Source: a bacterium (GTDB lineage: Bacteria > Armatimonadota > Abditibacteriia > Abditibacteriales > Abditibacteriaceae). From it: a stretch of 64,000 nt of DNA. Under the pieces are notes generated by a model. The model had not been told where the DNA came from and did no database searches. It saw only the letters and a program-made list of their open reading frames with translations. Location of the stretch: positions 1 to 64,000 of the forward strand of contig SDZD01000009.1 in NCBI GenBank assembly GCA_004172935.1, read 5' to 3'. The translations under genes were made by a program, and so were the position numbers. Positions 39,194 to 48,640 of the stretch are shown piece after piece. Position 1 is the stretch's first letter. Every line of letters starts with the position of its first letter.

Positions 39194-40267
39194 ATGAAAG
39201 CCATGATTTTAGCGGCGGGCGTAGGTTCACGTCTCGACCCCATTACCCGCACAACGCCCAAACCGATGGTGCCCGTTTTGGGTTTGCCCGTCATCGAACA
39301 CATCATCCGTCTGTTAGAACAACACGGCTTTGACGAGATCATCTGCAACACCCACTATCTCGCCGAACAGCTCGAAACCTACTTCGCCAACAAAACCGAC
39401 CTCAAAGCCAAAGTCTCGTTTAACCGCGAAGAGAAACTTCTCGGTACAGCGGGCGGCCTTAAGCGCGTTCAAGATCAGCTCGGCATGTTCAGCGGCGATG
39501 AGCCATTCCTCGTCGTTGGCGGCGACGACCTCACTTCGGTCGACCTGAGCGCCATGTTGGCCGTTCACCGCGAAAAGGGCGCTCTCGCCACCATCGCACT
39601 GACCGAAGTCGAAGACCCCTCGCAGTTCGGCGTCGTGGTTCTGGGCGAAGGCGACCAAATCGAGCGTTTCGTCGAAAAACCCAAACCGGGCACGGCTCCT
39701 TCTAACCTTGTGAACATGGGCGTCTACCTGTTCTCGCCCGCCATCCTCGACAAGATTCCTTCCGGCGAATTTTACGACTTCGGCAAACAGGTATTCCCGC
39801 AAATTCAGGAAGCGGGCGAAACATTCATTGGCTTCCGCTCGCGCGAATACTGGCGCGATGTCGGAAACCTGCGCGAATACCGCGATGTTCAGGGCGACTT
39901 CTTCACTGGCGAAGTGGCCTTGCAAACGGGCCTGACAGATCGCGGCGACGGCGTGTGGTTGGGCGAAAACGTGCAAATCGCCCCCGATGCCAAAATCGAG
40001 GCACCAGTTGCTATCGGCTCCAACAGCCAGATCGGTTCCGATGCCCACATTTCCAAGGGTTCGGTACTGGGCAAGGGTGTTTTAGTTGGCGCAGGCGCCA
40101 GCATCGAGCATTCGATTCTGTGGGATGGCGCCCAGGTCGGCGACGGCGCCCACCTCGTGCGCTGCATCTTGGGCCGCGACTGCTCGATTCAATCGAACGC
40201 GGGCGTCTTCGATGCGGTCATCGTTCAACCTAAAGTTATTCAAGTCGCCGAAACGCTAGAGAAGTAA
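39194..40267 (+). CDS. NDP-sugar nucleotidyltransferase with C-terminal hexapeptide (left-handed beta-helix) repeats
   Basis: MKAMILAAGVGSRLDPITRTTPKPMVPVLGLPVIEHII; hexapeptide pattern IGSNSQIGSDAHISKGSVLGKGVLVGAGASIEHSI. Confidence 0.92.
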   Translation: MKAMILAAGVGSRLDPITRTTPKPMVPVLGLPVIEHIIRLLEQHGFDEIICNTHYLAEQLETYFANKTDLKAKVSFNREEKLLGTAGGLKRVQDQLGMFSGDEPFLVVGGDDLTSVDLSAMLAVHREKGALATIALTEVEDPSQFGVVVLGEGDQIERFVEKPKPGTAPSNLVNMGVYLFSPAILDKIPSGEFYDFGKQVFPQIQEAGETFIGFRSREYWRDVGNLREYRDVQGDFFTGEVALQTGLTDRGDGVWLGENVQIAPDAKIEAPVAIGSNSQIGSDAHISKGSVLGKGVLVGAGASIEHSILWDGAQVGDGAHLVRCILGRDCSIQSNAGVFDAVIVQPKVIQVAETLEK

Positions 40268-40300
40268 GTTGGCTCAGGCTTTGCGATTCGGAGCCTCGTT

Positions 40301-40471
40301 ATGAAGACTGCAGACAAGCATCACGAAATGGCGGGTTTTCCTATGGGCACTCCCGGTAGCGCCGAAGGGACCGACGAAGATCACGATCAGTCGCAGATAC
40401 CGCCTTCCGCTCACACACCGGGAAGCGCCGAAGGCGAAGATGACGACGAAGACGAGCCTACCAACGAGTAA
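40301..40471 (+). CDS. Small acidic ORF (56 aa), absent from the supplied ORF track
   Basis: ATG...TAA translates to MKTADKHHEMAGFPMGTPGSAEGTDEDHDQSQIPPSAHTPGSAEGEDDDEDEPTNE; internal TPGSAEG duplication; followed directly by a terminator hairpin. Confidence 0.5.
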   Translation: MKTADKHHEMAGFPMGTPGSAEGTDEDHDQSQIPPSAHTPGSAEGEDDDEDEPTNE

Positions 40472-40473
40472 TC

Positions 40474-40508
40474 AAAAGCACGCGCCCCACAGGGTGCGTG
40501 CTTTTGTC
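40474..40508 (+). terminator. Intrinsic terminator
   Basis: aaaagcacgcgccccacagggtgcgtgcttttgt. Confidence 0.8.
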
Positions 40509-40565
40509 TTTGCGGAAGTGCAAAGGGCGCACGAGTCGATTGCTTCGCCGCCTTTACACTGAATT

Positions 40566-41918
40566 GTGATGGCGATGCCCTCTTCCTCCGACGCGCTCGT
40601 GGTCACATCAGGGCCACTTTCCGGCCAGACACTTCCGCTCGAACACCGCGAATTGGTGATAGGCCGTGACGCGGCTTGCGACGTGCCCCTCACGTCCTAC
40701 ACCCGCCTTTCGCGCCGCCACGCACGCCTCATTCCAATATCAGGGGGTTGGAAAATCGAAGACCTCGGCTCGACGAACGGTATTCTCCTCGACGGCGCGC
40801 GCGTTCAAGAGGGCATTCTCAAACACGGCTCCCGCATTCAGTTGGGCGACTTCGAGGCACTGGTGCGCGCTTATGTCGCTCCACCAGCCCAACATCCACA
40901 ACCGCCGGTCACACAACCACCGGCCCCACGACCAAAGCAGCCACTTATTCCGCCTCCGGTTCCCGGTGTGGATTCGCCGTCGCCTGCCGTCGCCCCTTCG
41001 GTTCGCAAAAACCCGAAATGGCTGTGGCCCGCATTGGGGCTTTCGCTTGTTTTGGTGAGCGCGGGGCTATTTCTGGGCGGGCGCTCACTACGCTCTGGCG
41101 ACGCAGAAACTGATGCCGCCACCGATGCCAAAGTGAGACGCGCCCTCGATACAGGCGACGCCGAGGATAACGGTAACACCAAGCCTGATACCGCTCCCGA
41201 AGTAGGCACTGACACCGAAACCCGCCCCACCGTCGCCGCGCCTATCTCTCAGCCCGCGCCCGCTATCAATGGCCGCATTGCCCCCGCGACAGTTGCCCTC
41301 GCAAAAAGCGCGACAGTCCTCATCATGCGCCCCGAAAACGGTAAGATGGCCTTCGGTTCGGGTTTTGTGGTTGGCAACGGGCGTCAGGTCATCACCAATC
41401 GCCACGTCGTTGCCGAAGAAGACACCGATAACATCGGCAACTGTGTCCTCATCTTCGATGCTGGCACTGGTAGCGAACGAAAAGTGCGCGTTCCCGCGTC
41501 GAGCATCACCCTCGCTAACGGGCCAGACACCTTCTCTGCCGACTTAGCGCTTCTCACCCTGCCCGACGACGCCAACGCCCCTGCCGCCCTGCCCATTGGC
41601 AACTCGGAGGATTTGAACGAAACCGACACCACATGGGTCTTCGGCTTCCCGCTGGGAGTGGGAACGCTTACGCTCGACCAGGAGTTGCCTTCAGTGTCGG
41701 TCAAGGATGCCTCAGTCGAACGAGTACAGCGCGGCAAAGTCGATGGCACCGAGGCCGCCAAAGTCATCCAACTCGGTTCCACGGTGACACACGGCAATTC
41801 GGGTGGTCCCGTCCTCAACGCTAATGGCGAAGTGGTCGGCGTCATCTCGCGCGGCAGCGAAGGAACTGGCATCTCCTACGCGATTCCGTCGGTGTGGGTC
41901 AAACGCTTGCTGCCTTAA
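40566..41918 (+). CDS. FHA domain - TM - trypsin-like serine protease fusion
   Basis: FHA: ELVIGRDAACDVPLTSYTRLSRRHARLIPISGGWKIEDLGSTNGILLDG. TM: WLWPALGLSLVLVSAGLFLGG. Protease: GSGFVVGNGRQVITNRHVV, DLALL, HGNSGGPVLNANGEVVGV. Confidence 0.92.
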   Translation: MMAMPSSSDALVVTSGPLSGQTLPLEHRELVIGRDAACDVPLTSYTRLSRRHARLIPISGGWKIEDLGSTNGILLDGARVQEGILKHGSRIQLGDFEALVRAYVAPPAQHPQPPVTQPPAPRPKQPLIPPPVPGVDSPSPAVAPSVRKNPKWLWPALGLSLVLVSAGLFLGGRSLRSGDAETDAATDAKVRRALDTGDAEDNGNTKPDTAPEVGTDTETRPTVAAPISQPAPAINGRIAPATVALAKSATVLIMRPENGKMAFGSGFVVGNGRQVITNRHVVAEEDTDNIGNCVLIFDAGTGSERKVRVPASSITLANGPDTFSADLALLTLPDDANAPAALPIGNSEDLNETDTTWVFGFPLGVGTLTLDQELPSVSVKDASVERVQRGKVDGTEAAKVIQLGSTVTHGNSGGPVLNANGEVVGVISRGSEGTGISYAIPSVWVKRLLP

Positions 41919-42024
41919 AATAGCAACGCGACTTGCCATTGCTTCGCTCTGTGGCCATGAGAACGCGAGAAACCGAAACCTGCCGTTCACCTAGATAAAG
42001 CCATAATTCGTTAAATTTCATTCG

Positions 42025-42960
42025 ATGCTTTCTTTTGGGCGCAAAGCGCTGGGTTCTCTCGTGACGTTGTGGGGCGTGACGTTGGTGTTGTTCGCGCTGA
42101 TCTTCATCGTGCCGGGAATAGGACAAAAAGACCCCACCGAATCTATCGCGCAAAGCCTTGCGGGCGCCCACGCCGACGCGACCAACCTCCAAAACATCAA
42201 ACGCCAACTGGGCCTCGATAAGTCAGTCCCCGTCCGCTATGGCATCTTCCTGCGCGACGCCTCGACCAATAACCTGCGCTCCTATCGCAACGGCGACCGC
42301 GTGTTTTCAGCCATCGCTCGCCGCTTCCCCGCCACCATGTTGCTGGCGCTTACGGCACTCACGGTCTATCTCGCCATCGCCATCCCTCTCTCGCTTCTCA
42401 CTGCCAGTCGTAGCGGCTCTTTCTTCGACCGCGCCTTTTTGGTTTTGTCCATGTTGGCCATCTCCATCCCGACATTTTGGTTGGGACGGTTGCTACAGCA
42501 GTACCTTGGCTTTGAACTGAACCTGTTTTCTGTTGGAGGCAGCGCCAGCCTGTGGAATTTGCCGCTCCCAGCTCTCACGCTCGGCATCGGTGGCGCGGCC
42601 TATTACTCGCGTCTGCTCCATGCCAACCTGCGCGGTGTGATGCGTCAGGAATACATCCGCGCCGCCCGTGCGCGTGGTGTTAGCGAAGTCAGCGTGCTTG
42701 GCAAGCACGCTCTGAAAAACGCACTCATCCCTGCAATCGCCGTGTTGGGCGGAGAGTTCGCCTCGCTGTTGTCGGGCCTCATCTTCACCGAGAAAATCTT
42801 CGGCTGGCCCGGTATCGGAAGCCTCGCCATCGACTCAGTCAACAACCAGGACATCCCGATGATTATGGGCACCGTTCTGTTCTCGGCCCTCATGGTCGTC
42901 AGCGCCAACTTATTGGTGGACATCCTATATCGAGTTGTTGACCCAAGGATTCGCGCGTGA
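42025..42960 (+). CDS. ABC transporter permease, DppB/OppB type
   Basis: LGLDKSVPVRYGIFLRD; EAA-like loop RQEYIRAARARGVSEVSVLGKHALKNALIPAIAVLGGEFASLLSGLIFTEKIFGWPGIG. Confidence 0.92.
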   Translation: MLSFGRKALGSLVTLWGVTLVLFALIFIVPGIGQKDPTESIAQSLAGAHADATNLQNIKRQLGLDKSVPVRYGIFLRDASTNNLRSYRNGDRVFSAIARRFPATMLLALTALTVYLAIAIPLSLLTASRSGSFFDRAFLVLSMLAISIPTFWLGRLLQQYLGFELNLFSVGGSASLWNLPLPALTLGIGGAAYYSRLLHANLRGVMRQEYIRAARARGVSEVSVLGKHALKNALIPAIAVLGGEFASLLSGLIFTEKIFGWPGIGSLAIDSVNNQDIPMIMGTVLFSALMVVSANLLVDILYRVVDPRIRA

Positions 42961-44327
42961 TTTTCGCGGGCGTCCTCGCTGTCGTGCTGGGCATTTCTGT
43001 CGGCTATGATCGACTGCGCCCACGTACGAAGCAGGGCGGAGGAAGCGAGTTCGTAAGCGTTGCTCTGCTTCTGGCAATCGTTCGCTCATTGGCTCATTCG
43101 CCGAGTCAGGCAGCATTGATTGGAGCGCTTTTCGGGCTGGGATACGCGGGCTGGATGCTATCCAAGTTGCTGCTTCCCATTCCCGTCTCAGCGGCGCTTC
43201 TGCTTTCGCAACTACTCGTGTGGACGGTCTTTATTCTCGGTTCATGGCGATTGTTGGGGCTTCCCTTCCCTCTCAATGTCGCCGCCATCGCCTGTCTTGG
43301 CACATCTCTCTTCTGGCTCGAATGGACGCTGCTTCCGCTGTGGGGCACGGCACAAAATTTCGCCTGTTCATCGCCCAAAAGCCCCGCCTTCATTTCCCTA
43401 TTCGGCACGGCAGGCGGCGTGTGGGCAACGCTGTGCTACTCCGGCCTTTATGCCCACGTCATCCCCCCTCTGGGCCAAAGCGTGCCGACTTCCTTCTTCA
43501 TCCAACTACTGCTGTGGGGCGCCGGCTTCTTTGTGTTGCTACGTGCGCTGGATGCACTCGCCGCGATTGGCAAACCCCAAACTCTGCGCGTCGCGACTCT
43601 TGGCTGGGCCGGAACGCAATTCGACGCTTTGAGCCACCTACCCAACGAATACCAAAGTGCAGCGCGTCAGGCCAGTGAAAACGGCGCGCGCTTGCTAGTC
43701 ACCCCCGAAGCGGCCATTCACGTTCAAGACCGCGCCCACTTCCGCGTTGCGATCTGCACTTTAGCTCAGCGCTATAACCTTGCGCTCGCCATCGGCTACT
43801 TCGACCATAAGCAAAATCGCAACTGCATCGACCTCGTGACTGCTCAGGGCGAGGTCGTCGGGCGCTATGTCAAAACCCATCTGGTGCCAGTTTTCGAGCG
43901 CTACACGCGCGGCAACGGCGAAATAGCCCTCATGGAAGTCGATGGCATTAAAGTCGGCGGCCTTATCTGTCAGGACGATAACTTCCCCGATGTCGCCCGC
44001 AAATACGGCAAGGCCGGAACGCAGTTACTCGTCGTCCCGACCAACGACTGGAAGAAAATCAAAGACATTCACTTCGCCAATCATCTCTGGCGCGCCCTCG
44101 AATGTCGCTATGCGCTCGCCCGTGCCGCCAGCGAAGGCATCTCCGCCCTCACCTCAGCCGATGGCAAAGTAGAAAAGTTCAGCGACCATTTCAAAGATGG
44201 TACAAAACTACTCATCGCCGACCTTCGCGTCGGCAGTGGACGCCCCACTCTCTACGCCCAAAGCGGCGACATCTTCCCCATCGTGTGTGCAGTAGCCGCC
44301 TTGTGTGGCCTATTTGGTGCGCGCTAA
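42957..44327 (+). CDS. Apolipoprotein N-acyltransferase-like / nitrilase-fold membrane protein
   Basis: Hydrophobic N-terminal half; nitrilase motifs VTPEAAIHV (E), VKTHLVPVFE (K) and GGLICQDDNFPDVAR (C). 4-nt GTGA overlap with the upstream gene. Confidence 0.8.
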   Translation: MIFAGVLAVVLGISVGYDRLRPRTKQGGGSEFVSVALLLAIVRSLAHSPSQAALIGALFGLGYAGWMLSKLLLPIPVSAALLLSQLLVWTVFILGSWRLLGLPFPLNVAAIACLGTSLFWLEWTLLPLWGTAQNFACSSPKSPAFISLFGTAGGVWATLCYSGLYAHVIPPLGQSVPTSFFIQLLLWGAGFFVLLRALDALAAIGKPQTLRVATLGWAGTQFDALSHLPNEYQSAARQASENGARLLVTPEAAIHVQDRAHFRVAICTLAQRYNLALAIGYFDHKQNRNCIDLVTAQGEVVGRYVKTHLVPVFERYTRGNGEIALMEVDGIKVGGLICQDDNFPDVARKYGKAGTQLLVVPTNDWKKIKDIHFANHLWRALECRYALARAASEGISALTSADGKVEKFSDHFKDGTKLLIADLRVGSGRPTLYAQSGDIFPIVCAVAALCGLFGAR

Positions 44328-44344
44328 GCGAATGCTCAATTTTC

Positions 44345-45304
44345 ATGGATAATCCCGTCGCCATTACCCTACTCGTCCCCTGCTTCAATGCAGCCCAGCA
44401 CCTACCACGCTTACTGGAAGCCACGAAAAGACAGACCATCCCCTTCCACGAAATCATCTGCTATGACGACGGCAGCACCGATGAGACGGTAGCCATCGCA
44501 AAAAGCTACGGCGCGAAGGTGTTGCAGGGCACCAGAAATCGCGGCGTGGCCGTGGCCCGCAATAAATTGCTGGAAGCGACCAGCACCAACTGGGTTCATT
44601 TCCACGACTCCGACGATTTAATGGCCGATAACTTCGTCGAGGTGATGAGCAACCTCGCAGCGAAAGCCTCGCCAAACCAACCAATCGCCTTCATCTGCGG
44701 GCAAGACGAAGCGAAAATCACCCCACAAACCCCATATACGGCTCAACTGACTTATACGAACCCACACGACTTCTGCGCGCTGAATACGGCCGACCAACCT
44801 AAATTCTTCATCGAGAAGTTTGTTCACCTCAACACGGCAATCTTCCCCACCAAAGCCTTGCGCGAAGTCGGCGGCTATTGCCCATATCTGCGCATCTGCG
44901 AAGATGTCGATATGATGGTTCGCCTCACAGCCCACGGTGTTCGTTTTCAGGCTATTCCCGATGTGCTGGTAACTCGCGTGTACCATCCGTCTTCTTTGAC
45001 TAAGAAAACGGGAAGCGTCGAAAGAGAGCGTTATCGCTTGCACTACTTCAACCGCTGCGCCAAACGTCTGCCCTCCACCTACCATCCCATGCTCGGCGAA
45101 ATCGCCCTGTTCTATGCGCGCCGATTCTACTGGCAAGGGCACATAACCGATGCCCGCCGCGCCATTCAACTTGGCAAGCGCTGCGGCGTACTGCTGTCAA
45201 AAGACACCTCACGCTCCCACCGTTTGATAGCGAAAGTTATCGGCACCGAGGGCCTTTTCTGGCTCCTCAAACGCCGCTCTCAACTGGGGCGTTCATCGAC
45301 CTGA
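44345..45304 (+). CDS. Glycosyltransferase family 2
   Basis: ITLLVPCFNAAQHLPRLLEATKRQTIPFHEIICYDDGSTDETVAIA and VHFHDSDDLMADNF. ATG at 44345. Confidence 0.92.
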   Translation: MDNPVAITLLVPCFNAAQHLPRLLEATKRQTIPFHEIICYDDGSTDETVAIAKSYGAKVLQGTRNRGVAVARNKLLEATSTNWVHFHDSDDLMADNFVEVMSNLAAKASPNQPIAFICGQDEAKITPQTPYTAQLTYTNPHDFCALNTADQPKFFIEKFVHLNTAIFPTKALREVGGYCPYLRICEDVDMMVRLTAHGVRFQAIPDVLVTRVYHPSSLTKKTGSVERERYRLHYFNRCAKRLPSTYHPMLGEIALFYARRFYWQGHITDARRAIQLGKRCGVLLSKDTSRSHRLIAKVIGTEGLFWLLKRRSQLGRSST

Positions 45305-45376
45305 CTGGCGTAATAAGCCATCTTTGTTTCGTTCTGAGTCAAGCGCTCCGATTTTGCCCGCTAAACTTTTCATCAA

Positions 45377-45949
45377 ATGATTTTGATGATCGACAACTTC
45401 GACTCGTTCACCTTCAATCTCGTACAGTACCTCGGCGAGATGGGTTGCGAACTGGTCGTCAAACGCAACGATGAAATTTCGACGGATGACATCGAAGCGA
45501 TGCAACCGGAAAAAATTATCATCTCCCCCGGTCCCTGTTCGCCCAAAGAAGCCGGAGTTTCGGTCGAAACCATCCAACGCTTCGCGGGCAAAATCCCCAT
45601 TCTCGGCGTCTGCCTCGGCCATCAGGCCATCGGCGCCGCTTTTGGTGGCGACATCATTCGCGCCAAATCGCTGATGCACGGCAAAACCTCGCCTATCGAA
45701 CACGACGGCAAAGGCGTGTTTTATGGCCTACCCGAAAACTTCGACGCCACCCGCTACCATAGCCTCGTCATCAAACGCGAGACTATGCCTGAAGAACTCG
45801 AAATCTCGGCTCAGACCGCCGATGGCGAAGTCATGGGTGTGCGCCATAAAAGCTTCGCGCTCGAAGGCATCCAGTTCCACCCCGAATCCATCCTCACTGG
45901 CGAAAACGGGCGCCAACTGCTGCGCAACTTTGTGGAGAGAATAGGATGA
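45377..45949 (+). CDS. trpG: Anthranilate/aminodeoxychorismate synthase glutamine amidotransferase subunit
   Basis: MILMIDNFDSFTFNLVQYL, SPGPCSPKEAG, GVCLGHQAIG, GIQFHPESILT. Confidence 0.96.
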   Translation: MILMIDNFDSFTFNLVQYLGEMGCELVVKRNDEISTDDIEAMQPEKIIISPGPCSPKEAGVSVETIQRFAGKIPILGVCLGHQAIGAAFGGDIIRAKSLMHGKTSPIEHDGKGVFYGLPENFDATRYHSLVIKRETMPEELEISAQTADGEVMGVRHKSFALEGIQFHPESILTGENGRQLLRNFVERIG

Positions 45950-46449
45950 ATCCCGTAGCCCTCACTCCCGACCCAGAATATCAGGCGCGTCAGGATGCCG
46001 AACACCTGAACCTGTTGTCCATCTTCTACTACATCGCTGCTGCTCTTCTGGGGTTGGGTGGACTCATATTCCTTTTCCATATCTTCATGGGCCTGATGTT
46101 CGTCACTGGCTCGGCTGGGACTTCGACTACAATCACCGCCACTCCCGGCACGTTTCCGGGCGCGCCCCCCTTTTCACCTCCTCCCACCAATGGGCCGCCA
46201 CCAGCCGCGTTTGGATGGCTGTTTGTCGCCATAGGTACAGGTGCTCTACTCCTGTTTGAAACTTTTGCTGTTGTCACTTTCATGGCAGGCCGCAGTCTGG
46301 CCAACCGCGAAAAGAAAACACTGATTCAAGTTGTCGCGGCCCTCCTCTGCTTGAACGTCCCCCTTGGTACCGCGCTCGGCGTGTTTACGTTGATCGTCCT
46401 AAACCGTCCTTCTGTAGCGGCGCTCTTCGATGCGCCTCGTTCTTCATGA
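45946..46449 (+). CDS. Small multi-TM membrane protein of unknown function between trpG and trpD
   Basis: 167 aa with several hydrophobic segments. ATGA overlaps at both ends (45946-45949 and 46446-46449). Confidence 0.85.
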   Translation: MNPVALTPDPEYQARQDAEHLNLLSIFYYIAAALLGLGGLIFLFHIFMGLMFVTGSAGTSTTITATPGTFPGAPPFSPPPTNGPPPAAFGWLFVAIGTGALLLFETFAVVTFMAGRSLANREKKTLIQVVAALLCLNVPLGTALGVFTLIVLNRPSVAALFDAPRSS

Positions 46450-47480
46450 CCGTTTCTCAAGCTCTAAAAGCCGTCACCGACGGCACCCATTTATCGTCCA
46501 CCGAAGCGCAACAAGTGTTGGGCGACATCGCTGAGGGCAATCCCTCGCCGCTACAGGTAGCGGCCCTGCTGGGTGCGATGCGCACGCGCGGCGAAACCGT
46601 GCCCGAACTCGTTGGCTTTGCGCGTGGTTTGCGCGAGCGCGTCATTCCGGTGCGCACAACCTCCACTCCACTGGTCGATACCTGTGGAACTGGCGGCGAC
46701 GCCCCCAAAACAGGCCTTGGCACCTTCAACATCTCGACTGCGGCCTCACTCATTGCCAGCGCCGCCGGAGTTCGCATCGCCAAACATGGTAACCGCGCCG
46801 TCTCGTCGCGCTCAGGATCGGCTGATGTGCTGGAAGCGCTCGGTATTCACCTCGACTTATCGCCCGACGCCATCGCCCGTTGTATTGATGAGGTCGGTAT
46901 CGGCTTCATGTTCGCCCCTGCCCACCACCCAGCGATGAAAGCCGTTGCACCAGTACGCCGAGAACTGGGCATCCGCACCATGTTCAACCTGTTAGGGCCA
47001 CTCGCCAACCCGGCCAATGCTGAGCGGCAAGTAATGGGCGTTCCAGCTCATAAATGGCTGCGGCCCATCGCCGAAACCCTGCGCGAGTTGGGCTGCGAAC
47101 GCGCCATCGTCGTACATTCACAGGACGGTCTCGACGAATTTTCGACGTGTGCCCCCACCAACTATATCGAACTGAAAAATGGCGAACTGAGCGAACACAT
47201 CTTTCACCCGCACCACAACGATATTCACTGTTTGGATGCCAGCCGCCTGAGCGGTGGCGATGCGGCAGAGAATGCCATCATCATCGAGCAAATCCTCAAT
47301 GGCAGCGAGGGGCCAAGCGCCGATGTCACCTGCCTGAACGCCGCTGCAGTGCTACAAGTTGCCGATATTGCGCCCAACTGGGCCGAAGGTTTGAAACTGG
47401 CGCGCGCCACCACCGCCTCAGGTTCAGCACGCGAAATGTTGAGGAATCTGCGCGATTTTACTTCGCAATTCTCAAAGTAA
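46446..47480 (+). CDS. trpD: Anthranilate phosphoribosyltransferase
   Basis: VDTCGTGGDAPKTGLGTFNISTAASLIASAAGVRIAKHGNRAVSSRSGSADVLEALG. Confidence 0.98.
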   Translation: MTVSQALKAVTDGTHLSSTEAQQVLGDIAEGNPSPLQVAALLGAMRTRGETVPELVGFARGLRERVIPVRTTSTPLVDTCGTGGDAPKTGLGTFNISTAASLIASAAGVRIAKHGNRAVSSRSGSADVLEALGIHLDLSPDAIARCIDEVGIGFMFAPAHHPAMKAVAPVRRELGIRTMFNLLGPLANPANAERQVMGVPAHKWLRPIAETLRELGCERAIVVHSQDGLDEFSTCAPTNYIELKNGELSEHIFHPHHNDIHCLDASRLSGGDAAENAIIIEQILNGSEGPSADVTCLNAAAVLQVADIAPNWAEGLKLARATTASGSAREMLRNLRDFTSQFSK

Positions 47481-47594
47481 GTCTTGATGCTCCTCCCCGC
47501 CTTTTCGAACGAACTCTGACATTTCCTCCCTCGATTTAATGTCTTGAACAAGCCGAGCATTCAAACTGCCTGACAACAATTCACCATTTATCCG

Positions 47595-48368
47595 ATGATT
47601 CTCGATCAAATTGTAGCCGCGACACGAGTTCGCGTAGAAGAACTAAAGAAAACCACCGACCTTAAATCTCTAGAAAAACGACTGGTCGAAGCCATGCCGC
47701 CACGCCCATTTGCAGCGGCTCTCAAGCACCCGAATCGCTTAGGGCTAATCGCCGAAATTAAAAAGGCATCGCCCTCCAAGGGCGTCATCGCTCCCGATTT
47801 CGATCCAGTCAAACAGGCGCAAATGTACCGTGAAGGCGGCGCCGATTGCTTGTCGGTGTTGACTGAACCACAGTGGTTTCAGGGCGAACTCCAACATATG
47901 AGTTCTGCGCGCGCCGTCGCCAGCCGCCCCACACTGCGCAAGGATTTCATCGTCGATGAAATTCAAATCACCGAAGCCCGACTGGCCGGTGCCGATTGCA
48001 TTTTGCTGATCGTCTCCGTTCTTAGAGATTGGGAATTGCGCCAACTCAAAGCCGCTGCCAAACGGCTGGGCATGGATGCGCTGTGCGAAGTCCACGACGA
48101 AGCCGACGCCAAGCGCGCCCTCTTCAATGGCTGTACATTCATCGGTATCAACAATCGCGACCTGCAAACCTTCGATGTCGATTTGGCAACAACCGAGCGT
48201 TTACGCCCTCTGTTCCCCGACACCTGCACCATTGTCAGCGAGTCGGGCATCTCGACACAAGCTGATGCACGCCGTATGCGCGAGGCGGGCGCTCATGCTC
48301 TTCTCGTAGGCGAAAGCCTGATGCGAGCGGGCGATCCGAAGGCAACTATCGCCGAATTGCTCGGCTAA
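47595..48368 (+). CDS. trpC: Indole-3-glycerol phosphate synthase
   Basis: LIAEIKKASPSKGVI, DCLSVLTEPQWFQG, LRKDFIVDEIQI, GINNRDLQTFDVDLATTERL, VSESGI. Confidence 0.98.
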   Translation: MILDQIVAATRVRVEELKKTTDLKSLEKRLVEAMPPRPFAAALKHPNRLGLIAEIKKASPSKGVIAPDFDPVKQAQMYREGGADCLSVLTEPQWFQGELQHMSSARAVASRPTLRKDFIVDEIQITEARLAGADCILLIVSVLRDWELRQLKAAAKRLGMDALCEVHDEADAKRALFNGCTFIGINNRDLQTFDVDLATTERLRPLFPDTCTIVSESGISTQADARRMREAGAHALLVGESLMRAGDPKATIAELLG

Positions 48369-48535
48369 TCGCCATTATAACGGTTTTTAATAAAGTCTCA
48401 GCTATTATTAGCTGAGGCCCACTACATTACATTTGTGTGAATGAAATTCGAATTTAATTACATTTATGTTTATAAAGCTCGACTTTAAGGGCTAAACCTT
48501 TGCATATAGTAGACAAGCAAGATGGACTTTCAGCG

Positions 48536-48565
48536 TGAGTTGTATTTATCAATAAATACAACTCA
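48536..48565. promoter_or_regulatory. Perfect 13-bp inverted repeat upstream of the mannanase gene (possible operator or leader hairpin)
   Basis: tgagttgtattta-tcaa-taaatacaactca. No T tract follows, so it is not a typical terminator. Confidence 0.45.
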
Positions 48566-48640
48566 TAAGTCAAACCTATTCATAGCAATGAAGGTATGTA
48601 GCTTTGGCGGCTATTCTTTCTCGGCCCATTTTGCTTGCCT

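Noticed and set aside
48420-48640. Possible c-di-GMP (GEMM) or other riboswitch before the mannanase gene
   Set aside because: A short GGCTAAACC stretch is suggestive, but the rest of the GEMM consensus is missing. Only simple hairpins are supported; a covariance-model scan (Rfam/Infernal) would decide.
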